NCBI GenBank assembly: GCA_050261415.1
Contig: JBLNDG010000146.1
Location: 1 to 10,719, forward strand
DNA from: JBLNDG01 sp050261415
Lineage (GTDB): Bacteria; Bacillota; Clostridia; Lutisporales; Lutisporaceae
Length of the DNA stretch: 10,719 bases
Reading direction: 5' to 3'
Under the pieces are notes generated by a model, which worked only from the letters and a program-made list of their open reading frames with translations, was not told the origin of the DNA and made no database searches. The translations under genes and the position numbers were made by a program. Shown here one piece after another: positions 1 to 6,844 of the stretch (the stretch's first letter is position 1; every line of letters begins with the position of its first letter).

Positions 1-13
1 CTTTATTTTGTTT

Positions 14-42
14 TTGATACGAGTTTATTTGGGGGATATAAT
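14..42 (+). promoter_or_regulatory. Possible sigma-A promoter overlapping repeat copy 1
   Basis: TTGATA at 14-19 and a consensus TATAAT at 37-42 are separated by exactly 17 nt. Transcription would begin near position 49 and could end at the hairpin at 112-161, giving a short RNA of about 110 nt. The same TATAAT lies in the second repeat copy (325-330), but without a good -35 box at the right distance. The GGGGG just before it could equally be a ribosome site for the ATG at 41, so the role is uncertain. Confidence 0.35.
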
Positions 43-45
43 GTT
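28..45 (+). repeat. Direct repeat copy 1 (18 nt)
   Basis: TTTGGGGGATATAATGTT is identical to positions 316-333. Similarity continues downstream with small gaps: both copies run on into a short TTGTA...ACAAAA inverted repeat. Each copy is followed within about 70 nt by a hairpin ending in T-rich sequence. Confidence 0.7.
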
Positions 46-111
46 TGTATATTACAAAAGAACCCGAATCTCGCAGAACAGATATCTATTAAAAGGAAAT
101 ATAGTGTTATC

Positions 112-161
112 AAAAGCATAGCATGAGAAAGCGCTATTCGGTTCATCGGCTATGCTTTTTT
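112..161 (+). terminator. Terminator-like hairpin after repeat copy 1
   Basis: An 11-bp perfect stem pairs 112-122 (AAAAGCATAGC) with 149-159 (GCTATGCTTTT) and ends in a run of six T (156-161). The 26-nt loop contains a further ATGA/TCAT pairing at 123-126 and 143-146. The A and T tails make it look usable in both directions. It may end a gene lying to the left of the window or the short transcript suggested at 14-42. Confidence 0.55.
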
Positions 162-315
162 CGCATATAAATAGAGGTTATATGGGGAAAGGGTTATGGA
201 ATTCGTACCAATCTGGATTATTACGGACAATGTGTGATGCTATTACTATATAGATTTTTCAATACTTTGTGACCCTTCAATTATATAGCTCTATTTGCAT
301 AATGATTAGGCTTTT

Positions 316-333
316 TTTGGGGGATATAATGTT
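316..333 (+). repeat. Direct repeat copy 2 (18 nt)
   Basis: This is identical over 18 nt to positions 28-45, which lie 288 nt upstream. A nine-codon frame (329-358) begins at its ATG, then comes a hairpin at 360-404. Confidence 0.7.
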
Positions 334-359
334 GTATAACAAAATAAAATTGTATTAGC

Positions 360-410
360 ATACATGGCTTAATAAAGTAAAGAAATACTCATTAGGCCAT
401 GTATTTTATT
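360..410 (+). terminator. Terminator-like hairpin after repeat copy 2
   Basis: A perfect 9-bp stem pairs 360-368 (ATACATGGC) with 396-404 (GCCATGTAT), with an inner TAAT/ATTA pairing. The tail is T-rich (TATTTTATT) but interrupted, so termination would be weaker than at a standard site. The arrangement of repeat then hairpin matches that at 28-161. Confidence 0.4.
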
Positions 411-464
411 GGAATTTCTGATTAGAATGGAAATGGGTCATAAAGCTTGAGGTCAGTAAAATTA

Positions 465-512
465 ATGCCGGAACCGTCCAAATTCATGCATAAGATTGAG
501 CAATTCCGGCAT
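465..512. repeat. 9-bp inverted repeat around a 30-nt loop
   Basis: ATGCCGGAA at 465-473 is the exact reverse complement of TTCCGGCAT at 504-512. It is GC-rich for this AT-rich region. No T-run follows, so it is not a typical terminator. It could be a structured RNA, a binding site pair, or an insertion remnant. Confidence 0.4.
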
Positions 513-725
513 AATACGACCAATTAAATATGGGTGAGCATATGTGGAGGATATGTAATTATTGCCTACACAATAAATAAATTATTATTCTAGCCATACA
601 GGCACTTGAAAATACATATATTAACAATGTAACAATTTACATAAAATGTTGCTTAAAAAATTTCGACAAAAAAACAGCCATTCTTACATAAATATACCAC
701 CATTGTAAAAATCATTCAAATTTTT

Positions 726-1956
726 TTGGAAAAGTGTCTTATAGCAACTTTAGCACAAAAATTACTTGACGATGGGAGTGCGGAGCAGACTCAAAAAAGC
801 CAGGGTTTAATAAAAAATATTATGATGTTAGTTTTGTTTACTGTAATTATTTCAATAGTGCTGGCACTTATTATTTCGAAAATAATATCCAAGCCGATCA
901 TAAAGTTGTCACATGTTGTTGATATAATTGCACAAGGGGATTTGACAGTTGATGGAATACACATAAAGAATAGGGATGAGGTAGGCGGCAAACTCATTTA
1001 ATAAAATGCTTAATAATTTGAGGGATGTTGTGAAAAAGGTAATATTAAGCTCTGAGGAAGTAGCGACATCAGCACAAGAGTTAATGGCAGGAAGTGAGAC
1101 TGCGTCGTCTGCATCGGAAGAAATTACAGCGTCAATACAGAATGTTTCATTGAATATAGAAAATCAAAAAGACGGTATCAACAACATATCAGGTACAATG
1201 AACGAGATGTCGGCAGGAATAGAACAAACCAGCGCAAATATGCAGAATGTTAACAGCAATGCACTATCAATAAATAAGCTATCTCAAAAAGGCCAGGAAT
1301 CGTTAAAGAACGTAGTTGATCAAATGGGAGTTATCAGCAAAAACTCTACGGATTCGGTAAAGTTAGTAAAAGCTCTTGGAGAAATGTCGAAGAAGGTTGA
1401 TGATATTATCAAAATTATAACAGGCATATCAAGCCAGACTAATCTTTTGGTACTAAATGCAGCAATAGAAGCGGCGAGGGCAGGCGAGCAGGGTAGAGGG
1501 TTCTCAGTGGTTGCCGAGGAAGTCAGAAACCTGGCGGAACAATCAAATGCTGCAGCAGTTGAAATATCAAAGACAATTCAAAGGATGAACGAAGAAATAG
1601 AAAATGTTATTAGTGTAATTGAATCAGGGGCATCAGAGGTCGAAACCGGATCACAGGTTGTAAATGAAGTAACCCGATTGTTTCAGGATATATCAAACGG
1701 ATTTGAGGATATACTTTCGCAAGTGCAGGAAGTCAGTGCTGCTTCGCAGGAAAAGTCGGCAGGAACCCAGGAGGTTGTATCATCAATTGATACGGTCGCC
1801 GAAGCTTCCAATAAGAATGCAATGGGTGTTCAAAACGTAGTTGCTGCAGTTGAAGAGCAGACAGCAACCATGGAGGAAATTACGAATAGTGCAACGTCTC
1901 TTGCTCAACTTGCTACAGAATTGGACAATACAGTAAAAATATTCAAGGTAAAGTAA
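726..1956 (+). pseudogene. Truncated, frameshifted methyl-accepting chemotaxis protein
   Basis: Intact proteins of this family are membrane receptors that pass ligand signals to CheA and CheW. The first frame (726-1001, opening at a TTG) encodes the end of an extracellular helix, one transmembrane segment (about residues 31-52) and the start of a HAMP domain ending in Asn-Arg-Asp-Glu-Val-Gly. At about 984-988 the frame is lost. The +1 frame continues with Ala-Asn-Ser-Phe-Asn-Lys-Met, the usual HAMP continuation, into a complete cytoplasmic signalling domain. Counted from the ATG at 1006, its conserved tip (TNLLVLNAAIEAARAGEQGR and following) starts near residue 145. A net loss of two bases, for example five, explains the shift, since about two residues are expected there. 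The first transmembrane segment and the sensor domain are absent. No ribosome site precedes 726 or 1006, so a functional product is unlikely. A soluble signalling fragment from 1006 cannot be excluded. Confidence 0.88.
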
Positions 1957-2002
1957 GAAGGCTTCACCGCAGCTGATACTGCAAATATTACGGGTTTTAT
2001 CA

Positions 2003-2044
2003 TTAGTATATTATTCTTAATAATCAACACCTTAGTATATTATT
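2003..2044. repeat. Short tandem direct repeat upstream of yaaL
   Basis: TTAGTATATTATT occurs at 2003-2015 and again at 2032-2044, 29 nt apart, with related AT-rich sequence after each. It lies between the chemotaxis pseudogene and yaaL. It could be a pair of protein-binding sites or just a duplication. No convincing promoter was resolved here. Confidence 0.45.
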
Positions 2045-2088
2045 GCTAATTATTGGGTAAATTAGTAATAATAACGGAGGTGTTTTTT

Positions 2089-2385
2089 ATGTCGACCAAT
2101 CTGGCAACCAAGGATCCCAAGAAGTCTAAGCAGCTGACAAAAATAATCAGCGGAATAATAAATATTGCATTACCCATTAATGAATTAAGCGGGGAAGAAG
2201 AATTCTGCCAGATAGTTCTGAAGGCCAAACAGGAAATGAACGATGCCCAGAATTATTTTGACAATGTAACAGAACCCGAGCTTATCGATCACGCAATATA
2301 TAGATTGGAGGCGGCAAAATCCCACTATACATATCTTTTAAGGCAGGCAAAAGCAAAGGGAATTAGTGTAAGCATAAATATTTGA
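2089..2385 (+). CDS. yaaL: YaaL-like DUF2508 family protein
   Basis: The product is 98 residues, soluble, and of unknown biochemical role. The second half carries the family signature: a helix of charged residues, then a Thr-Glu-Pro-Glu-Leu-Ile-Asp segment at 61-67, then an Ala-Ile-Tyr-Arg-Leu-Glu-Ala-Ala-Lys helix and Tyr-Leu-Leu-Arg-Gln-Ala-Lys near residues 82-88. The start is the ATG at 2089, because CGGAGG at 2075-2080 sits 8 nt upstream. A longer frame from the TTG at 2053 would run through that ribosome site and is rejected. In Bacillus subtilis the yaaL gene lies between recR and bofA, and here bofA also follows directly, which supports the assignment. The recR partner is not upstream; a chemotaxis pseudogene lies there instead. 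The N-terminal 35 residues are poorly conserved in appearance. Confidence 0.8.
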   Translation: MSTNLATKDPKKSKQLTKIISGIINIALPINELSGEEEFCQIVLKAKQEMNDAQNYFDNVTEPELIDHAIYRLEAAKSHYTYLLRQAKAKGISVSINI

Positions 2386-2495
2386 CAGTATAACGATAAT
2401 TGGGTAATAAAAAGCAGGGTCGGTAATATAAATAATTAGTGAACAAGCATATTATGTTTGGTTTGATATAGTATTTTACTAAAGGGGGATTTAAA

Positions 2496-2765
2496 TTGCC
2501 GCAGATAGATGTATTCTCCATATTGGCGATTTTTCTTGCTATTGGTGCTGTTTATATTATCGGGGTGCTTCTTGTACTGCCAATAAAAATCATTGTAAGA
2601 CTGGTGATAAATGGAATAATAGGGGCTGTTGCACTCTTTATAATCAATATTTTCGGAGGGCTAGTGGGTATTACCATAGGGATAAACCCTATTACAGCTT
2701 TGATTGCAGGGTTCCTAGGGATACCTGGAATTATACTGTTGTTATTTCTACAATACATATTGTGA
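2496..2765 (+). CDS. bofA: Pro-sigma-K processing inhibitor BofA family
   Basis: The product is an 89-residue, almost wholly hydrophobic membrane protein, close to the 87 residues of Bacillus BofA. In Bacillus, BofA acts with SpoIVFA in the outer forespore membrane to hold back the protease SpoIVFB, which delays activation of sigma-K during sporulation. Hydrophobic stretches lie at about 5-29, 33-57 and 58-89. The conserved tail contains Asn64-Pro-Ile-Thr67 and the Gly-Phe-Leu-Gly-Ile-Pro-Gly block (72-78). Asn51, Asn64 and Thr67 match by spacing the polar residues I recall as important in the Bacillus protein. The start is a TTG, chosen because AAAGGGGG ends 8 nt before it. It lies 110 nt after yaaL and is closed by a strong terminator. 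Whether this organism has the SpoIVFA/SpoIVFB targets cannot be seen here; BofA-like genes are also kept in clostridia lacking parts of that pathway. Confidence 0.85.
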   Translation: MPQIDVFSILAIFLAIGAVYIIGVLLVLPIKIIVRLVINGIIGAVALFIINIFGGLVGITIGINPITALIAGFLGIPGIILLLFLQYIL

Positions 2766-2799
2766 TTCATTTAACAATTTTTTAAGATGTGGGAACGAA

Positions 2800-2845
2800 C
2801 TGCTTCCAGACTTAGGCAAATGCCGTTGGAGGCAGCCTTTTTTTT
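2800..2845 (+). terminator. Rho-independent terminator after bofA
   Basis: The stem pairs 2800-2808 (CTGCTTCCA) with 2827-2835 (TGGAGGCAG), nine pairs including one G-U. It is followed by eight T at 2838-2845. The loop contains a smaller GGC/GCC pairing. It separates the sporulation pair from nifJ. Confidence 0.85.
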
Positions 2846-2866
2846 CAAAAAAAATCCCCATAAAGT

Positions 2867-2895
2867 TTGACATTGTATACAATGTTTAATATACT
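2867..2895 (+). promoter_or_regulatory. nifJ promoter, sigma-A type
   Basis: TTGACA at 2867-2872 is a perfect -35 box. TATACT at 2890-2895 is a five-of-six -10 box, and the spacing is 17 nt. It lies just after the bofA terminator and about 70 nt before the nifJ start, giving a leader of roughly 65 nt. The near-consensus elements predict strong transcription unless the overlapping palindrome is occupied. Confidence 0.75.
2870..2885. promoter_or_regulatory. 16-bp perfect palindrome, candidate operator
   Basis: ACATTGTATACAATGT is exactly self-complementary. It begins in the -35 box and fills most of the spacer of the nifJ promoter, where a bound protein would block RNA polymerase. The GTATAC core with flanking TTG/CAA resembles operators of GntR-type regulators as a class. 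It does not match the Rex consensus (TTGTTAA, four bases, TTAACAA). The regulator is not encoded in this window. Confidence 0.55.
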
Positions 2896-2968
2896 AGAAA
2901 TAGTACCCAGCTAAATATTTACCTTAAAATAAATATTTAATTTATTATTATTTATAGGGGGTCTCATA

Positions 2969-5900
2969 ATGGCTAAGAAAATGAAGACAATGGACGGAAA
3001 TACCGCAGCCGCATATGTTTCATATGCTTTTACCGATGTCGCTGCCATATTTCCGATAACTCCATCATCGCCTATGGCCGAGAACGTAGATGAATGGGCA
3101 GCTCATGGACAGAAGAATATATTCGGCCAGCAGGTAAAAGTTGTTGAACTGCAGTCAGAAGGCGGAGCAGCCGGTGCAGTTCACGGATCGTTGTCAGCAG
3201 GTGCTTTGACAACAACATACACAGCATCCCAGGGATTACTTCTGATGATACCTAACATGTACAAAATTGCCGGCGAATTACTGCCAGGAGTTTTCCATGT
3301 TACAGCCCGTGCGCTTGCAAGCCACGCTTTGTCAATATTTGGTGATCATTCAGACGTAATGGCTACAAGACAGACAGGCTTTGCATTGCTTGCATCAAAC
3401 TCAGTACAGGAAGTAATGGACCTTGGTGGAGTTGCACATCTTGCTGCAATAAAATCAAAAGTTCCTTTCCTGCATTTCTTCGATGGTTTCAGAACTTCCC
3501 ACGAAATTCAGAAGATCGAAGTAATTGACTATAAGGATTTCGAAAAGCTGGTTGACATGGACGCAGTAAATGAATTCAGAAACAGAGCTCTGAATCCTGA
3601 GCATCCTGTAACCAAAGGTACTGCACAGAACCCTGATATATTCTTCCAGGCAAGAGAAGCTTGCAACAAATACTATGAACAGGTACCTGATATAGTAGCA
3701 AATTATATGGCTGAAATCAGCAAGCTTACTGGCAGAGAGTATAAGCCGTTTACATACTATGGTGCAAAAGATGCAGAAAACATCATAGTTGCTATGGGCT
3801 CAATTACAGAAGCAATAGAAGAATCTATAGACTACCTCGCAGCAAAGGGAGAAAAGGTTGGTGTTGTTAAAGTACACCTGTACAGGCCTTTCTCAGCTAA
3901 GTACTTCTTTGATGTATTGCCGAAGACAGTTAAGAAGATAGCTGTTCTTGATAGAACAAAGGAACCCGGTGCACTTGGAGAACCGCTTTATCTCGATGTT
4001 CGTGCACTGTTCTACAATAAGGCAAATGCGCCTGTTATTGTTGGCGGAAGATACGGTTTAGGTTCAAAGGATACAACACCCGCACAGATTCTTGCAGTAT
4101 ATGATAATTTGAAATCCAGCAATCCAAAAGACGGATTTACAATCGGCATAGTAGACGATGTAACACATCTGTCACTGGATGTTAAGCAGGAAATAAATAC
4201 TGCTCCAGAGGGCACAATAAGATGCAAGTTCTGGGGGCTTGGATCCGACGGTACAGTAGGAGCCAACAAGAATGCTATAAAAATCATTGGTGACAAGACT
4301 GACCTGTACGCTCAGGGATATTTCGCTTATGACTCAAAGAAGTCAGGCGGGGTAACAATCTCACACCTTAGATTTGGTAAGAAGCCGATTAAGTCGACTT
4401 ATCTCATAAATGAAGCTGATTTCATCGCTTGCCATAACCAGGCATATGTTAATCAGTATGACCTTCTCAGCGGATTGAAGGATGGAGGTACCTTCGTATT
4501 GAACTGCATATGGAGCCCTGAAGAATTGGATGAAATGCTTCCGGCTAATATGAAGAAGTACCTGGCAGACCACAAGATCAATTTCTATACTTTAAATGCT
4601 ACAAAGATAGCTGCTGAAATAGGTCTTGGAAACAGAATCAACATGATAATGCAATCGGCATTCTTCAAGCTTGCAAATGTAATTCCGATAGAGGATGCAG
4701 TTAAGTACTTGAAGGAAGCTATTGAGAAATCCTACGGCAAAAAAGGTGAAAAGGTCGTTGCAATGAACTGCAAAGCCGTAGATCAGGGAATAGATGCTCT
4801 TGTAAAGATTAACGTTCCTGAAAGCTGGAAGGGTGTCAAGGAAGAAGCTGCAGCGGCAGTTGAAGCTCCTGAATTTATAAAGAATGTACTTATTCCTATG
4901 AACAGACAGGAAGGGGATAAGCTCCCTGTAAGTACATTTGTGGATGCAGCTGACGGTTCATTCCCAATGGGTACAGCAGCATATGAAAAGAGAGGTATAG
5001 CTGTTGATATTCCGGAATGGCAGCTAGACGCTTGCACACAGTGTAACCAGTGCTCATTTATCTGCCCTCATGCAGCAATAAGACCTATACTTGTAAATGA
5101 AGAAGAAGGCAAGAAAGCTCCGGCAGGCTTTGCAACAAAGAAAGCAATAGGCAAGGGCCTTGAAAACCTCTCCTACAGAATGCAGGTAAGTCCGCTGGAT
5201 TGCACAGGCTGCGGCAACTGTGTAGATATCTGCCCGGCTAAGCAGAAGGCACTTGTTATGAAACCTCTTGGTACACAGACAGATAAGGAAATTGACAACT
5301 GGAACTTCGCTGTGACTGTTCCGGTAAAGGATAACTTAACATCAAAGACTACAGTTAAAGGCAGCCAGTTTGCACAGCCTTACCTTGAATTCTCAGGCGC
5401 ATGCGCAGGCTGCGGTGAAACACCTTATGCAAAGGTTATTACACAGCTCTTTGGTGATAGAATGATAATCGCAAATGCAACAGGTTGTTCCTCAATTTGG
5501 GGAGCTTCAGCACCATCTATGCCATACTGCAAAGATGCACAAGGCAAAGGTCCGGCATGGGCTAACTCATTGTTTGAAGACAATGCTGAATACGGATACG
5601 GTATGGCAGTTGCAATAAAACAGATAAGAGCAAGACTTACAGATATAATGAATGAAGCTTTGGCACTTGATATGCCTCAGGAATTCAAAGATGCTTATAA
5701 GGCATGGCTGGATGGCAAGGATGATGCAGATGCAAGCAAGGCAGCAACTGCACAGATACTTCCTCTCCTTGGAAAAGTTAATACTCTTAGCGGAAGGGCT
5801 AAGGAAATAGCAGCCGAAATAGCCGATAAGAAAGACTACCTGATTAAGAAGTCTGTATGGGTAGTCGGCGGTGACGGATGGGCATATGATATCGGATACG

Positions 5901-6496
5901 GCGGACTCGACCATGTACTTGCTTCAGGAGAAAATGTAAATGTACTTGTATTTGATACTGAAGTTTACTCCAACACTGGCGGTCAGTCATCCAAGTCAAC
6001 ACCGGTCGGTGCAGTGGCTAAGTTTGCAGCATCAGGCAAGAAGGTTAAGAAAAAAGACCTCGGCATGATTGCAGCAACTTATGGATACGTATATGTTGCA
6101 CAGGTAGGTATGGGTGCAGACAAGAACCAGTTCCTCAAGGCTATAACAGAAGCCGAAAAATATGACGGACCTTCACTCATAATTGCTTATGCTCCATGTA
6201 TCAACCACGGTATCAAGGAAGGCATGGGAAGAACACAGGCTAATACAGCTCAGGCAGTTGATGCAGGATACTGGCACCTGTGGAGATACAACCCTGAACT
6301 CAAGAAGGAAGGAAAGAATCCGTTCACATTGGATTCCAAAGAGCCAAAGACAAGCTTCAGAGACTTCCTCATGGGCCAGGTAAGATATACATCCCTTGTA
6401 ACTACCTTCCCGAAAGAAGCAGAAGAGCTTTTCGCAAAGGCAGAGAGGGAAGCAAAGGAAAAATACGAAAACTACAAGAAGATGGCAGAAAACTAA
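2969..6496 (+). CDS. nifJ: Pyruvate:ferredoxin oxidoreductase, single-chain
   Basis: This cytoplasmic enzyme oxidises pyruvate with CoA to acetyl-CoA and CO2 and passes two electrons to ferredoxin or flavodoxin. It is the main pyruvate exit in clostridial fermentation. The 1175-residue length is normal for the homodimeric family. Domains in order: a pyrimidine-binding domain with Thr31, Glu64 and Arg114, at the same numbers as in the Desulfovibrio africanus enzyme; a second alpha-type domain; a gamma-type domain at about 420-630; and a ferredoxin domain with two 4Fe-4S motifs, Cys689/692/695/699 and Cys745/748/751/755. The C-terminal thiamine diphosphate domain carries Gly968-Asp969-Gly970, Asn1002-Thr-Gly-Gly, and the cysteines for the third cluster (Cys812, Cys815, Cys840, Cys1077). 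All expected catalytic and cluster ligands are present. The ATG at 2969 follows AGGGGG. The gene has its own promoter and terminator and is monocistronic. The Desulfovibrio C-terminal extension is absent. Substrate preference for pyruvate is inferred from the family. Confidence 0.97.
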   Translation: MAKKMKTMDGNTAAAYVSYAFTDVAAIFPITPSSPMAENVDEWAAHGQKNIFGQQVKVVELQSEGGAAGAVHGSLSAGALTTTYTASQGLLLMIPNMYKIAGELLPGVFHVTARALASHALSIFGDHSDVMATRQTGFALLASNSVQEVMDLGGVAHLAAIKSKVPFLHFFDGFRTSHEIQKIEVIDYKDFEKLVDMDAVNEFRNRALNPEHPVTKGTAQNPDIFFQAREACNKYYEQVPDIVANYMAEISKLTGREYKPFTYYGAKDAENIIVAMGSITEAIEESIDYLAAKGEKVGVVKVHLYRPFSAKYFFDVLPKTVKKIAVLDRTKEPGALGEPLYLDVRALFYNKANAPVIVGGRYGLGSKDTTPAQILAVYDNLKSSNPKDGFTIGIVDDVTHLSLDVKQEINTAPEGTIRCKFWGLGSDGTVGANKNAIKIIGDKTDLYAQGYFAYDSKKSGGVTISHLRFGKKPIKSTYLINEADFIACHNQAYVNQYDLLSGLKDGGTFVLNCIWSPEELDEMLPANMKKYLADHKINFYTLNATKIAAEIGLGNRINMIMQSAFFKLANVIPIEDAVKYLKEAIEKSYGKKGEKVVAMNCKAVDQGIDALVKINVPESWKGVKEEAAAAVEAPEFIKNVLIPMNRQEGDKLPVSTFVDAADGSFPMGTAAYEKRGIAVDIPEWQLDACTQCNQCSFICPHAAIRPILVNEEEGKKAPAGFATKKAIGKGLENLSYRMQVSPLDCTGCGNCVDICPAKQKALVMKPLGTQTDKEIDNWNFAVTVPVKDNLTSKTTVKGSQFAQPYLEFSGACAGCGETPYAKVITQLFGDRMIIANATGCSSIWGASAPSMPYCKDAQGKGPAWANSLFEDNAEYGYGMAVAIKQIRARLTDIMNEALALDMPQEFKDAYKAWLDGKDDADASKAATAQILPLLGKVNTLSGRAKEIAAEIADKKDYLIKKSVWVVGGDGWAYDIGYGGLDHVLASGENVNVLVFDTEVYSNTGGQSSKSTPVGAVAKFAASGKKVKKKDLGMIAATYGYVYVAQVGMGADKNQFLKAITEAEKYDGPSLIIAYAPCINHGIKEGMGRTQANTAQAVDAGYWHLWRYNPELKKEGKNPFTLDSKEPKTSFRDFLMGQVRYTSLVTTFPKEAEELFAKAEREAKEKYENYKKMAEN

Positions 6497-6505
6497 TAAA
6501 GCCAC

Positions 6506-6540
6506 AAAAACCGGTTGAAATCAACCGGTTTTTATTTTTT
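6506..6540 (+). terminator. Rho-independent terminator after nifJ
   Basis: A perfect stem has AAAAACCGGTTGA at 6506-6518 and its complement at 6521-6533. In practice it closes with a small GAAATC loop. A T-rich tail runs to 6540. It begins ten bases after the nifJ stop. Confidence 0.9.
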
Positions 6541-6541
6541 A

Positions 6542-6844
6542 GAGGACATTCTGCGTGTGCCAGGTCAGCAATCTGAGGCTGTTAATAGACTGTATAATCG
6601 GGTTGGCTTGACAGGAAGACATGTAGCGAAGGTAATGATTGAAGTCAATATGAGCACTGAATAAAGCAAGATTACAAAACTCATAAAAGAGAAAGTACAA
6701 AGCCTGGATGTGGAGGTGCCCGGTGTCGAAGATCCGGGTAATATGGATAAAAATAATAAAAATGTAAAATATAGGGTTTTGATAGACGCTTGTTATAGTG
6801 AGTACTATATGCGAGACTGTATACATATAGATTTGAACTATTGA
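6542..6844 (+). pseudogene. Possible decayed open frame between nifJ and porG
   Basis: Reading from 6542 gives about 100 codons in one frame interrupted by a single TAA at 6662-6664 and ending in TGA at 6842-6844. The conceptual protein has balanced composition rather than the Lys/Asn/Ile-rich look of noncoding DNA. It runs Ile-Leu-Arg-Val-Pro-Gly..., Tyr-Asn-Arg-Val-Gly-Leu-Thr-Gly-Arg..., then after the stop a Lys/Glu-rich helix, Val-Pro-Gly-Val-Glu-Asp-Pro-Gly, and an acidic end. No start codon with a ribosome site precedes it, and it begins directly at the nifJ terminator, so the 5' end appears lost. I do not recognise the family. A 33-codon frame from the ATG at 6743 is its only start-initiated intact part. 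It may be noncoding. Confidence 0.35.

Larger units (their letters stand above)
1..725. other. Gene-poor left flank with repeats and hairpins
   Basis: No open frame of convincing length or composition is present on either strand. The stretch holds two copies of an 18-nt repeat, two terminator-like hairpins and one further inverted repeat, listed separately. Three tiny frames follow G-rich, ribosome-site-like sequence: 41-121 (26 codons), 196-237 (13 codons) and 329-358 (9 codons). None has independent support. The right part (about 540-725) is very AT-rich and leads directly into a truncated chemotaxis gene, so it may be the scar of the deletion that removed that gene's first half. No tRNA or rRNA was seen, and no known riboswitch class was recognised. 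Confidence 0.5.

Noticed and set aside
2043..2071. TTGCTA and TAATAA with 17-nt spacing as a yaaL promoter
   Set aside because: Transcription would start inside or just after the ribosome site at 2076-2080, leaving no usable leader.
2053..2088. Longer yaaL starting at the TTG at 2053
   Set aside because: The extra 12 codons run through the CGGAGG ribosome site that serves the ATG at 2089, and nothing upstream of 2053 looks like a ribosome site.
2870..2885. Rex (NADH-sensing) operator at the nifJ promoter
   Set aside because: The palindrome lacks the TTAA half-site ends and four-base centre of the Rex consensus; its centre is GTATAC.
5567..5914. Minus-strand open frame of 115 codons inside nifJ
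   Set aside because: It is a shadow of a strongly conserved gene, with no ribosome site and a composition (Cys, Ser, Ile, Tyr-rich) typical of antisense frames. The same applies to the other minus-strand frames inside nifJ, porG, porA and porB.
6183..6383. Plus-strand 66-codon frame inside nifJ
   Set aside because: It is an out-of-frame shadow within the conserved C-terminal domain of NifJ.
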